From Pectinophora gossypiella (lineage: Eukaryota > Arthropoda > Insecta > Lepidoptera > Gelechiidae): 64,000 bases of DNA. The stretch is from contig NW_026063248.1 in assembly GCF_024362695.1 (NCBI RefSeq), positions 682,001-746,000 on the forward strand. Reading direction: 5' to 3'. The position numbers were made by a program, and so were the translations under genes. This document shows, piece by piece, positions 31,823 to 41,620 of the stretch. Position 1 is the stretch's first letter. The number at the start of each line of letters is the position of its first letter. The notes below the pieces were generated by a model, which was given only the letters and a program-made list of their open reading frames with translations, searched no databases and was not told the DNA's origin.

Positions 31823-32536
31823 CTGATAAAGCTTATCATTTTTTAATAATCTTTGCTCAAGATTATAGAATCTTTGTAGAGCAATTGAAAAAGAATCTCC
31901 AAGATATACTTTAGTTATAGGCTGCTTTAAAAGAAGTGCTAATGTGAATCTATTGTTTTGTAAAGTGACAGTTTGTTGGAAAATACTTTCTGCTAGTTCC
32001 TGCTCTGACGATTGCTCAGAGTAGACCTCAGGAACTTTTTCAGCTTGCTAAAATTTATTAATGTTATTATTTAATTCCTCAAAAGATGACTCTTGGCTTG
32101 AAATAGGTACAACAGTATTTTCCTGTGAGTCCTCCACATTAGGTGTTGACAAATGAATATTCTCACTTACTTGGTTTTGAACAGATATGGAGTGGTCAAT
32201 GCTGGGTAGGGATACGTACATTGGAGGCAACGAACCGGCTATCACATCACCAAACTTAGTCTTGAGTAGGTAAGGTCCATTTTCCTTAAGAAGGGATGCC
32301 TGGTGCTCCAATGCCTGTAAAACCACATCACAACCCAATAAAATATCTATAGGAGCTGACTGATCAAAGTTCTCGTCTGCAAGTAAATTGTTTTGCCCTA
32401 TATCCAACCTGTTTTTAAGAATTTTAAATTGTGGAAGATCATAAGTTATCCTGTCAACAATACAACAGTTTATGTTTATTTTAAAATCAGAAACACGGGA
32501 ATGTATATCAAAGGAGAATGGGCGAATCTGGTCCAA
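31823..32536 (-). pseudogene. BEL/Pao protease C-terminal part
   Basis: The segment 32048-32536 is in the same frame as the RT, separated by a TAG at 32048-32050. It holds the C-terminal part of a peptidase A17-type region: IDILLGCDVVLQAL and KTKFGDVIAGSL. The N-terminal part with the catalytic Asp is not found between the gypsy junction and 32536; the gag frame's end (36312-36350) carries only its first few residues. So the gypsy insertion was accompanied by loss of protease sequence. Confidence 0.75.
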
Positions 32537-32688
32537 GAACCTCCACTGATGAGACTTATATGTAATGAAAGCTTATGCTATGCTTATGATTCTGGCAAAG
32601 TTCTATCAGATTCTGTCCCGGGGTTCTTTTTTTACGGCCCTGTTTGTCCTGGCTAAAAATGTGATAAAATACAGTGGGAGCTAAAATC
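32537..32688. other. Junction segment between BEL protease and the Mag-like LTR
   Basis: About 150 bases of unclear origin between the BEL protease frame and the Mag-like 3' LTR. It has no convincing frame and may be leftover target sequence or BEL sequence too decayed to read. Confidence 0.4.
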
Positions 32689-32801
32689 TGTAGTAAATGA
32701 TAGTCCGCTTGCTAGATAAAAACTGATTTATTCTCTAATCGTAGGTCGGTGGTCATACAATGTTTTTGATGTACCCTCACAATATCTATATAAATACTAC
32801 A
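32689..32801 (-). repeat. Mag-like 3' LTR, 113 bp
   Basis: On the minus strand it begins TGTAGTATTTATATAG directly after the purine tract AAAGGGAAAGA and ends ATCATTTACTACA. The tips TGTAGTA and TACTACA are inverted repeats, as expected for an LTR. It contains an AATAAA. Confidence 0.78.
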
Positions 32802-32967
32802 TCTTTCCCTTTCTAGACTTAAAAAATAAAATAAACAATGTCTTAACACAAGTAGGTATAACATATTTTTTTTAATAGGACAAAAATTGTTCAAAAATAA
32901 AAGTGAAACAAGATAGTGCGATGGTATGATAGTGGTGTGTGTGTTAGTGTGATTTTTGGTTATGACA

Positions 32968-35900
32968 CTACTTTTTAAATAGTGCGTTAATACGTTGACG
33001 AGCCCTACTGCTTGCCTCTCTTACGGAACGTTCATATTTGAGCGCCTGATGCGTTGAACCCTGCGGAAGGGGGAAGCGCTGTTCGTCACGCTCGGGGTCT
33101 GGGCCCGGCAACGGGGACCCGCAGCAATCGGCCGCTTCTTCGAATTGATCGGTCTCCTCCACCTCGTTACCGACCGCGTCGTCCGATGCGCTGTTGTCTG
33201 TTTTTATTACGTCTTGACCCGCCTCGAGTTGTTCTACTCGTAGAAGGTGGCGCCTGTTCCGTCTATATATCTTACCTGCTTTGTCAGTTAGAAAATACGA
33301 CCGTGGCTCCGGTGCCCTGGATTGCACATACATGCTCTGCCTCCGCGCTCCGTCAGTGGCCACTACCTCGTCACCCGGCTGCAAGACTGGCAAGCTGCGT
33401 GTGTGCATATCATAATAATCTTTAGCTATCCTTCTATTGCGAGTTATGCTTACGAAGTCTTTTTGGTTGTCCCGGTCTGGCTTGAGTTTGTCTACATGGA
33501 TCGGTAATCGAGTATTTAGTCTACGCCCCATCAGTAACTGCGATGGTGCTGCTATTTCACCCCTTGGGGTGACTCTGAGGTTCAAAAGTCCTAAATAGAA
33601 TTCCGTCCCTGAGGTAACTGTCTTTTGTAACATTGTTTTTACCGTTCGTACGGCTCGTTCGCTTAACCCATTTGACTGTGGATAATGAGGTGAGCTCGTA
33701 ATGTGTCGAAATCCCCACTCCCTGCTAAACTCTAAGAATTCCTTAGACGAGTATGCTGGTCCATTGTCGCTGATTACCTCCATGGGAATCCCATGTCGGG
33801 CGAATTGCTCTTTTAACCCCATTATGACCGCTCTCGATCCTATGCTGTTCAAATGATTGACCTCTATATAATTGGAGAAGTAATCTACCGTGACCAGGTA
33901 GTACTTTTTTCTAAATTCACATATATCTGTACCCACTTTGACCCAGGGCAGCGGCGGAACGTCGTGCGGCAGCAGCGGCTCGCGCGGGGAGCGCGGCGCG
34001 AGCTCGGCGCAAGTGCGGCAAGCTCGTACCGCCCGCTCCACGTCACGCGACATACCGCACCAAAACATAACGTCTCGCGCGCGGGACTTGCTGCGCTCGA
34101 TCCCCTGATGGCCTTCGTGCACCCGTCGTACCATCTCGCTGCGAAGCTGTACTGGAATGTGGACTAGATTGTCTTTAAATATGATTCCATCTATGTATTC
34201 CAATGTTTCGCGATGGGCCCAATGTTGATGGACGTTCGGGTCGGCGTCACATTTATTGCTCGCCCAGCCGTTCATAATGTACTTTATTAAGGTCTGCGAC
34301 TCTCGGTCTGTCGCTGTCGCAGCTCGTATCTCTTCTAATCTGTCGTTACTGAATCCTAAATTCTTTATAACAAAACATGTCTGTTCATCCAAGTCATTTG
34401 ATATCTTTTCGTTCATTAAATCGGGAAGTGCTGCTCGGGAAAGTGCATCCGCCACGTACATGTACTTACCGGGCTTGTAGATGACATTAAATTGATACCT
34501 CTGCGTTCTCAACATCATTCTTTGCAAGCGAGCAGGTACCGCGTGGAGTGATTTTTTAAATAGGGCCTCGAGGGGCTTGTGGTCGCTCTCTACGGTGACG
34601 TCGTTTCGACCGAAAATATATTGGTGGAAACGCTCGAGGGCGAACACGATGGCCAGCATCTCCTTCTCGATTTGCGCATACCTGCGCTGCGTGTCAGTGA
34701 GCGTGAGTGACGCGAACTCCACCGGGCGACCGGCCTGCAGCAGCACGGCTCCCAGCGCTCCCGCACTGGCATCCACCGACAGCAGCACGGGCTCGCGCAC
34801 CGAGTACAGCGCCAGCACCGGCGCACCACATAGCGTGGTCTTCAATTCCGATACCACCTTGTCGTGCGTCGAGTCCCAGGTCCATTCCACGTTCTTCCTG
34901 AGCAGAGCCCGAAGTGGTTCTACTGTCTCTGAGTAATGCGGTATGAACTTTGACAAGTAGTTTACCATTCCTAAAAACCGTTCGAGAGACGCTCGATCAC
35001 TCGGGGGTGGCATTTTTTCGATCGCCTTCAATTTCGTTTCATCTATCTGCATGCCTCGGGCACTGAATGTGTGACCCAGATATGTAACCTGTTCAACGCA
35101 AAACTCACATTTATCTTTATTAAATCTTATACCCACCTGCCGAGCCCTATCTAGCAAGTTTTTAAGTCTTTTGTCGTGCTCCTCCACTGTTTTTCCCCAC
35201 ACTATGATGTCATCGACGAATGAATCCACACCTTCGAGATCTTCGAGCAGTTGGCGGACCTTGGCGTGAAATACTTCTGATGCTGAATTTATACCGTATG
35301 GGAGTCTTAAGAACTGGTACCTGCCAAATGGCGTGCCGAACGTACATAGGTCAGCGCTTTGATCGTCGATCTCGATCATCCAGAATCCCGACTTGGCGTC
35401 AAGCTTGCTGAAGAAGCGCGCCCCCTGTAGCTGCACGGTGATCTCCGTTAGCGTCGGCAACGGGTAGTGCTCGCGCCGGATCACTCGGTTGAGCGGCCGC
35501 GGGTCGAGACACACACGTATATCGCCGTTTTTTTTCGCAGCTATTACGATTGCATTCACCCATGGGGTTGGGTGCGTGACCTTCCTAATTACTCCTAAAT
35601 CGATCATTTGATTTAATGCACATTTTAGTTTATCTCTTACTCCTATGGGTATTTTTCTGACTGGGCAAACAGTGGGACTCGCATCTTTTTCTAAAACTAT
35701 TTTATATTTTCCTGGAATTCTTCCAAGACCATGAAACAAGTCTGCATAACCATCAATTGTTAGTGATAATATTCTTTGAACTAAGCCTAATTGTTCACAT
35801 GCGTTTTTTCCTAATATACTTTGACAGCCTGTTTTTGTTATAACGAACTCTAATTGATACACTTTTGTTTTATACGTCCATGGAATAATACATGTTCCAG

Positions 35901-36315
35901 AAATTGGTATATAATTTCCACAAAACGACTGAGCCTTAATGTTGTTATTTGTAGTGATATCATTAGCGGTGAAACCTAGTAAATTAAAGTTCGCCATAGA
36001 TAATACATTCAAGTCTGATCCTGTATCCAGTTTAAATTTTATTTTCATGTTTGACGAAGCTAAGTATAAGCACTCATACCACTTACTGTGTCCAATATGC
36101 GGTTGATTATCAATCGTTGAAATGTAAAATAATTCCTCATCTTCATTCTCACATATTTCGTACACTTTTTTATGTGAACCGTACGGGCACATCTTTTTTA
36201 AATGTCCACGCTTATCACACGAAAAACACTTAGCACTGCGGCCGATACAACGCGCACCGCCGTCACACCGCGTGTACCCGCAGGCGCCGCAGTACCCGGG
36301 CCGGGCGCCGTCCAT
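32968..36315 (-). CDS. Mag-like gypsy gag(end)-pol polyprotein
   Basis: A 1115-residue frame with no internal stop. It opens with cysteine knuckles (CGACGYTRCDGGARC, CFSCDKRGHLKKMC). The aspartic protease follows (FKLDTGSDLNVL, about residue 93), then RT (FSKLDAKSGFWMI, LPYGINSASEVF and the FVDD box at about 368). RNase H carries LLSVDASAGALGAVL, EKEMLAIVFAL and ESDHKPLEA. Integrase has H...H and CRTCAEL zinc residues and the core motifs SDNGPAYSSKEF and NGLSERAVRT. The stated ATG lies inside the junction with BEL gag, so the natural start is lost. It is the best-preserved LTR-element frame in the window. Confidence 0.92.
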   Translation of the reverse strand: MDGARPGYCGACGYTRCDGGARCIGRSAKCFSCDKRGHLKKMCPYGSHKKVYEICENEDEELFYISTIDNQPHIGHSKWYECLYLASSNMKIKFKLDTGSDLNVLSMANFNLLGFTANDITTNNNIKAQSFCGNYIPISGTCIIPWTYKTKVYQLEFVITKTGCQSILGKNACEQLGLVQRILSLTIDGYADLFHGLGRIPGKYKIVLEKDASPTVCPVRKIPIGVRDKLKCALNQMIDLGVIRKVTHPTPWVNAIVIAAKKNGDIRVCLDPRPLNRVIRREHYPLPTLTEITVQLQGARFFSKLDAKSGFWMIEIDDQSADLCTFGTPFGRYQFLRLPYGINSASEVFHAKVRQLLEDLEGVDSFVDDIIVWGKTVEEHDKRLKNLLDRARQVGIRFNKDKCEFCVEQVTYLGHTFSARGMQIDETKLKAIEKMPPPSDRASLERFLGMVNYLSKFIPHYSETVEPLRALLRKNVEWTWDSTHDKVVSELKTTLCGAPVLALYSVREPVLLSVDASAGALGAVLLQAGRPVEFASLTLTDTQRRYAQIEKEMLAIVFALERFHQYIFGRNDVTVESDHKPLEALFKKSLHAVPARLQRMMLRTQRYQFNVIYKPGKYMYVADALSRAALPDLMNEKISNDLDEQTCFVIKNLGFSNDRLEEIRAATATDRESQTLIKYIMNGWASNKCDADPNVHQHWAHRETLEYIDGIIFKDNLVHIPVQLRSEMVRRVHEGHQGIERSKSRARDVMFWCGMSRDVERAVRACRTCAELAPRSPREPLLPHDVPPLPWVKVGTDICEFRKKYYLVTVDYFSNYIEVNHLNSIGSRAVIMGLKEQFARHGIPMEVISDNGPAYSSKEFLEFSREWGFRHITSSPHYPQSNGLSERAVRTVKTMLQKTVTSGTEFYLGLLNLRVTPRGEIAAPSQLLMGRRLNTRLPIHVDKLKPDRDNQKDFVSITRNRRIAKDYYDMHTRSLPVLQPGDEVVATDGARRQSMYVQSRAPEPRSYFLTDKAGKIYRRNRRHLLRVEQLEAGQDVIKTDNSASDDAVGNEVEETDQFEEAADCCGSPLPGPDPERDEQRFPLPQGSTHQALKYERSVREASSRARQRINALFKK

Positions 36316-37609
36316 CTTGGCATTCTACTAGGACCTGTGCTGTAGGTAATAATACCTTGGGTTCATCACCATTCTTACAAAATAAATTGACTTTAGATTC
36401 ACCTGTACCAGGATTTGTTGGTGACACTGGCAATGAATTTGTACCTTCAGCATGAAGCAATGAGTTGTGGTCACCTTGGCAAAAACTGCATTTAAAATTG
36501 AATTTACAATTTCCATTGTGTTTATTAAGGCATACTTGACACAGACCATGTTTGGTGACAAATGTGCTTCGACTACCATAGTTTGCCATTTTGAATTTGG
36601 CACAAGTGTACAGCTTGTGAAAATTATTATTGCAGAACTTACATTTTGCTGAAGGTGACTGCTTCTTTACTGTAGACACTGCCTGAGCGCACACAGCCAT
36701 TGAGTTCTTACGTGGCTCCTCTCTGGGGCCCGCAGCAGTCTCAAGTGCTACAGCTCTATTTTCTATAAATGATAAAAGGGAATCTAATGAAGGCATGTTC
36801 TTTTTGTTCTCTCGTTCTAGAAAGAATGCTCTGACGGTGTAAAAGTCCAACTTGCGTTGTAATATGCATATAAGAATGGCATCCCAACTTTCAGTAGGTA
36901 GCCCTAAATTTTTTAATGCACTTAAGTGCTGTTTCACATGGTTAGCAATCATACGAAACCCTGAAGCACTAGGCTTCTTTATAGAATCAATATCCAACAA
37001 GGCATTGACATGATGAGAAATCAGTTTGACTTGATTGTCATAACGATCCTTTAATAAATTTAAAGCAACAGAATAATTCTCTGAGGTTAGTGGGAGGTGT
37101 TTTATAACGTCTAAAGCCCCCCCTGATAAGAAAGTTGTAAGATAGTACAACTTGTCACACACACTTAGTGCACTATTTTCGTTTACGATTGACATAAACA
37201 TATTTATGAATGGTGTGTACTCACCGATATTATTTCCGTCAAATTGACGTATATTTATGCGCGGAAGGCGTTGGAATTTTCCACCTCCTTCTCCCGAAAT
37301 CGAGCGTTGATCTGGTCGTGAGCCTGAGGGTTGCAATTTGCTTATTAACTTATTGAGCTCAGCTAAAACGGTACAATATTTTTCTTCAATTAAATCGAAA
37401 TTTTCCGTGTCTGATTCCACCAAAGATATAATATCAATGTTTAGGCTTTCATACTTTGAAAATGCCTGAATAACGCGTTCACGTTTCACTTCCAATTCTT
37501 CCAAGGTTATGGAATCTTTTCTGTTGGGATCAAACAAGGAATTGTAGATGGATGTTAACGTACCTTTTGCCTGCCCTCTGGCCGCGACCAATCTTTTTAT
37601 ATCCGTCAT
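36263..37609 (-). pseudogene. BEL/Pao gag
   Basis: A 448-residue frame from an ATG at 37609. Order: an N-terminal helical domain typical of BEL gag (KRLVAARGQAKGTLTSIYNSL), the capsid-like region (RLPRINIRQFDGN, FTPFINMF-like, LYYLTTFLSGGALDVIKHLP) and a C-terminal zinc cluster (CKFCNNNFHKLYTC, CQVCLNKHNGNCKF, CSFCQGDHNSLLH). The last coding residues before the gypsy junction (KVLLPTAQVLVEC) begin the protease. The final ~17 residues read gypsy DNA in another frame. Gag itself looks intact; it has lost its connection with pol. Confidence 0.9.
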
Positions 37610-37865
37610 GGTTCCTGATTGTTACGCACTTTATTTTTATAATATTAAACAATAATTGTAAAACAAATTTACAAAACAGTGTAAAAACGAAATGACGACG
37701 CAAATTGTCCAATAAAATGGCGGCGTGATCGATTGAGTGAATAAATCCAGAGACCGATTCGATCCGATCGCGTACGCAGCGCTCCCTATCGGGCACTTTT
37801 TGCACTAATCACAATACGAACCAACTTCACTCGCGCGCGTAATTTGATATTTTCTTATACGATGA
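37610..37865 (-). other. BEL leader, gag-proximal part
   Basis: 256 bases upstream of gag, without a start codon competing clearly. It ends at 37865, the base next to the CTAG end of Helitron C. The flank begins with T in Helitron orientation, as required for an A/T insertion. Confidence 0.6.
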
Positions 37866-40452
37866 CTAGCTTTTGCCCGCGACTTCGTCCGCGTGGCGTG
37901 TTATATAAGAGAGAGATCTTTGTGTGTGTGGGAGTGCATACTTATGCAGTTTAGATTTTTTCATAATTTTTTTTTCCTAATAACTCCCATTTTTCAAAAT
38001 ACAGCCAAAAATAAACTTTATATTTACTAAGGTATGCATGCATGCTAGATTGAATCAATTGATTGAATTGATTTTTTTTAATTGATTGTTCATTGAGTTT
38101 TAATTTTAATACACACTTCCTCTCTTCCCTTCAACGTTGCTGTGCCCTACAGGGTCCATGTTTTAGTTCCTATGCCTATGTAACACCCCATTGTACTACA
38201 TGGAATGCAATAAATAATTTAATTGAATTGAATTGAAAACATCTATCTTACGCGGTTTCGATTTTTTCATACAAATGTTTTTTTCCCGCTAACTCCCGTT
38301 TCCGTGGGAATTTTGCAATATCCTGTTGCAACTAAGGTCTAAGTTAACTAAGGTACCTGCATGCCAAATTTCAAGCGTCTAACTTAAGCGGTTTAGATTT
38401 TTCATACAAAAGGATTTTCCCGCAAATTTCCGTTTCCGTGGGAATTCCGGGAATTCCTTTCTTAGTGCACCTCTACGGTACCTAAGCTATGTCCCTTCCA
38501 AATTTCAAATGCCTACGTTTAGCCGTTCAGGCTATGCGTTGATATGTCAGTCACTGAGTCAGTCAGTTTCTCCTTTTATTTAGATTTGATTTTTTCATAC
38601 AAATGTTTTTCCCGCAAACTACCGTTCCCGTGGGAATTTTGTAATATCCTGTTGCAACTAAGCTTTAAGTTTACTAAAGTACCTGCATGCCAAATTTCAA
38701 ACGTCTAACTTGAGTGGTTTAGATTTTTCATACAAAAGGATTTTCCCGCTAATTCCCGTTCCCGTGGGAATTTCGGGAATTCCTTTCTTAGTGCACCTCT
38801 ACGGTACCTATGGTACCTGCATGCCAAATTTCAAACGTCTAACTTGAGTGGTTTAGATTTTTCATACAAAAGGATTTTCCCGCTAATTCCCGTTTCCGTG
38901 GGAATTCCGGGAATTCCTTTCTTAGTACACCTCTACGGCATCTAAGGTACCTGCATGCCAAATTTCAAACGTCTAACTTGAGTGGTTTAGATTTTTCATA
39001 CAAAAGGATTTTCCCGCTAATTCCCGTTCCCGTGGGAATTTCGGGAATTTCTTTTGTTAGTGTACCTCTACGGTATTTAAGGTACCTGCATGACAAATTT
39101 CAAACGTCTAACTTGAATGGTTTAGATTTTTCATACAAAAGGATTTTCCCGCTAATTCCCGTTCCCGTGAGAATTTTGGGAATTCCTTTCTTAGTGCACC
39201 TCTACGGTATCTAAGGTACCTGCGAGCCAAATTTCAAACATCTAACTTGAATGGTTTAGATTTTTCAAACAAAAGGATTTTCCCGTTAATTCCCGTTCCC
39301 GTGAGAATTTTGGGAATTCCTTTCTTAGTGCACCTCTACGGTACCTATGGTACCTGCATGCCAAATTTCAAACGTCTAACTTGAGTGGTTTAGATTTTTC
39401 ATACAAAAGGATTTTCCCGCTAATTGCCGTTCCCGTGGGAATTTCGGGAATTCCTTTCTTAGTACATCTCTACGGTATCTAAGGTATCTGCATGCCAAAT
39501 TTCAAACGTCTAACTTGAGTGGTTTAGATTTTTCATACAAAAGGATTTTCCCGCTAATTCCCGTTCCCGTGGGAATTTCGGGAATTCCTTTCTTAGTGTA
39601 CCTCTACGGTATCTAAGGTACCTGCATGCCAAATTTCAAACGTCTAACTTGAGTGGTTTAGATTTTTCATACAAAAGGATTTCCCTTCACTACTCTGCTC
39701 CTATTGATTGTAGCGTGATGAAAAGTATACTATAACCTGTCCAGGAGTGTGAAGAATAATTGTACCAAGTTTCATTAAAATCCGTCCAGTAGTTTTTGTT
39801 TCTATAAGGAACATACAGACAGACAGACAGACAGACAAAAATTTTACTGATTGCATTTTTGGCATCAGTATCGACCACTTATCACCCCCTGATAGTTATT
39901 TTGAAAAAATATTTAATGTACAGAATTGACCTCTCTACAGATTTATTATAAGTATAGATGAAGTACTCTTAACCAACAACATAATTATTTATATTTATAT
40001 TTGAATAAAGATTAATATTATTATGTTGATACAACTTATACAAATTATTTCGACCAAATTTGGTACCATAAAAACGATCATTGTGACTAAACCTTAAAAG
40101 ATAGACATATGCCGTCGCGGACTTTTTTTTAGATCATGTATAGAGGAATAATTCTTTCATACATATTTTTTGTGTATCTTGAACCGTTTTCGCAGCGCAC
40201 GCAAAGAAAGCCTTCAAAAATGAATAATTTTCCCCGTTTTTTACACATTTACCGCTCTGTCTTTGCTCCTATTGGTCATAGCGTAATGTTATTTAGCCTA
40301 TAGCCTTCCTCGATAAATGGACTATCCAACAAAAAAAGAATTATTCAAATCGCACCAGTAGTTTCGGAGATTAGCGCGTTCAAACAAACAAACAAACAAA
40401 CAAACTCTTCAGCTTTATAATATTAGTATAGATTAGTATAGATTAGTATAGA
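37866..40452 (-). mobile_element. Helitron copy C with two 5' ends
   Basis: On the minus strand it starts TCTATACTAAT (40452, preceded by three TATACTAATC-type units). It runs through a 500-base outer part with GTTT repeats, reaches a second internal 5' end TCTATACTTATAATAAATC (39958) and continues as the same body as copy B to the hairpin and CTAG at 37866. It is almost identical to copy D in the opposite orientation, apart from one 134-bp unit, a 19-bp unit and the TATACTAATC units. Confidence 0.9.
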
Positions 40453-40522
40453 TAAATGATATTTGCATTTTTTTGTAACAGTAGAGAGTGATCAGTTCAT
40501 ATTAATGCAAGCACATCGGTAA
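40453..40522. other. Short flank left of the MITE
   Basis: About 70 bases between Helitron C and the 145-bp MITE, AT-rich, with no gene. In Helitron orientation the base before the TC start is A. Confidence 0.4.
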
Positions 40523-40667
40523 GGCTGTTTTTTCATCTGACATGTGCTACGTTGCTAGGTTTAATATCCACCAATCAGATAATTGGGTCTGATTCTGATC
40601 GGCACAATGAACCCGATTTTAGGGTATGCAACGTAGCATCTAGCATGTTACTGGTGGAAACGCAGTC
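40523..40667. mobile_element. 145-bp Harbinger-like MITE
   Basis: TAA at 40520-40522 and 40668-40670 flank 145 bases with imperfect terminal inverted repeats (GGCTGTTTTTTCATCTGACA and GACTGCGTTTCCACCAGTAA read inward). The repeats extend to an 11-bp perfect inverted pair, TGCTACGTTGC / GCAACGTAGCA. A TWA-type three-base duplication is characteristic of PIF/Harbinger transposition. It has no coding capacity. Confidence 0.65.
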
Positions 40668-40688
40668 TAAATGTGACGTACTTACATC

Positions 40689-41222
40689 ATTATTGGTGGA
40701 ACAGTATTATTATCGTTTCCAGCTAACTACGCAATACCGAATATGCCATATTTAAAAGAGGTAGTGAGGATTGCTTGCGCCCTAATAAATGCCTTCGGAA
40801 AACGGGTGACAGATCACCCACTCGTAAATGAAATAATCAACGATATATACCTTAAGCATGACGCCCCAAACTATCTGTGCGAGTTAGTAATACAAAACAA
40901 TTTAAATCAACGCAGAGCCGCTTTCCAAGCTATAAACTCAAGTGAAGGCTTTCAACAGTTTCCCGTCTTATTATATGAGGATCTGTTGATAATGTCTCTG
41001 GGACCGTATCAAGTGACGCAGACAAGAAGCTACTATGGCGAACACCTAAAAGAAAACGGAACGTTTTTCATTGAAGTGTATGAAGATTTTGAAGGTGACT
41101 ATAATTTAAATCAATACAACATAGTAGTTTGTGATCCTTGGCTGACAAGAGCTAAAATACACTCGAGGTACCAGAGCAACAGAATTTATTTTGTATATAT
41201 CTTGCTAAATAATAGTTTGTAA
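40689..41222 (+). pseudogene. Transposase C-terminal part, before the LINE insertion
   Basis: Reading in frame from upstream of the ATG at 40743, the protein has PNMPYLKEVVRIACALINAF, FPVLLYEDLLIMSLGPYQVTQTRSYYGEHL and LTRAKIHSRYQSNRIYFVYI. This pattern (VRIxCALxNAF, LxxGxYQ, RxxSRxxxxxxY) is that of DDE transposases of the ISL2EU type, just after the last catalytic residue. It is interrupted at 41219 by the LINE; the TAA that ends the frame belongs to the junction. The remainder follows at 52153. The N-terminal and catalytic part is missing. Confidence 0.6.
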
Positions 41223-41328
41223 ATAATAGTTTGGGGGGGATGTAGTAAGCCTTCTCGCAGAGCGATACCTATGCTCGAGCCCTCCCTGTGAGTAGCGGCA
41301 TAGCCGTGAAACCAATTACTACACCACG

Positions 41329-41373
41329 ATGGCAAACCAAACTGCAAACAGTCCGCTAACTAAGCCGGCTCTG
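41329..41373 (+). CDS. First 15 codons of the LINE ORF, cut by the Loa insertion
   Basis: ATG GCA AAC ... codes for MANQTANSPLTKPAL, and the last codons coincide with the 12-bp duplication AAGCCGGCTCTG (41362-41373). The same codons recur at 49188-49199 and lead in frame into the long frame from 49200. The start is chosen because an in-frame stop (TAG at 41293) lies upstream and this is the first ATG after it. Confidence 0.75.
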
Positions 41374-41620
41374 AACTCCGCCACGGTGGTCAGTTTTGAC
41401 TCGGTAAAACGAGTTAAGGCTGGCTAAAGTGCCGGTCCCAAGCCCGGGTAAAGGAGGAGGGCACGGGAGCGCATTGCCATTATCCTTGAGACAATGACAA
41501 TGTGACCCCACCCATATCCCACTACCCCTCCCACCTCCCATCCTCTTACATCCTTTCCGCTATTCCTGGAGGAGTAAACCTCGACCCCAAAAATCCCCAA
41601 CCCAAGGTGTCATCCGTACC

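Larger units (their letters stand above)
32689..36315 (-). mobile_element. Mag-like Ty3/gypsy element, 5'-truncated, nested in BEL
   Basis: A minus-strand element with an intact long pol frame, a polypurine tract (AAAGGGAAAGA) and a 113-bp 3' LTR. The 5' LTR and most of gag are missing: at about 36315 the BEL gag frame gives way to the gypsy zinc-knuckle region. Very short LTRs are typical of the Mag clade, first described in silk moth. Confidence 0.8.
27907..37865 (-). mobile_element. BEL/Pao retrotransposon, disrupted, without its 5' LTR here
   Basis: Minus-strand order: leader, gag (36263-37609), protease/RT/RNase H (30041-32536), integrase (28714-30039), purine-containing tract and 3' LTR (27907-28107). 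A Mag-like gypsy element occupies the start of the protease region. The upstream leader stops at 37865 where Helitron C begins. The missing LTR, primer-binding site and leader appear on the plus strand at 52535-53408 beside Helitron D. Confidence 0.85.

Noticed and set aside
38978..39214. Frames with repeated SYKRIFPLIPVP units (also 18088 and 54779)
   Set aside because: They are the 134-bp minisatellite read in one frame; 134 is not a multiple of three and the frame breaks after two units.
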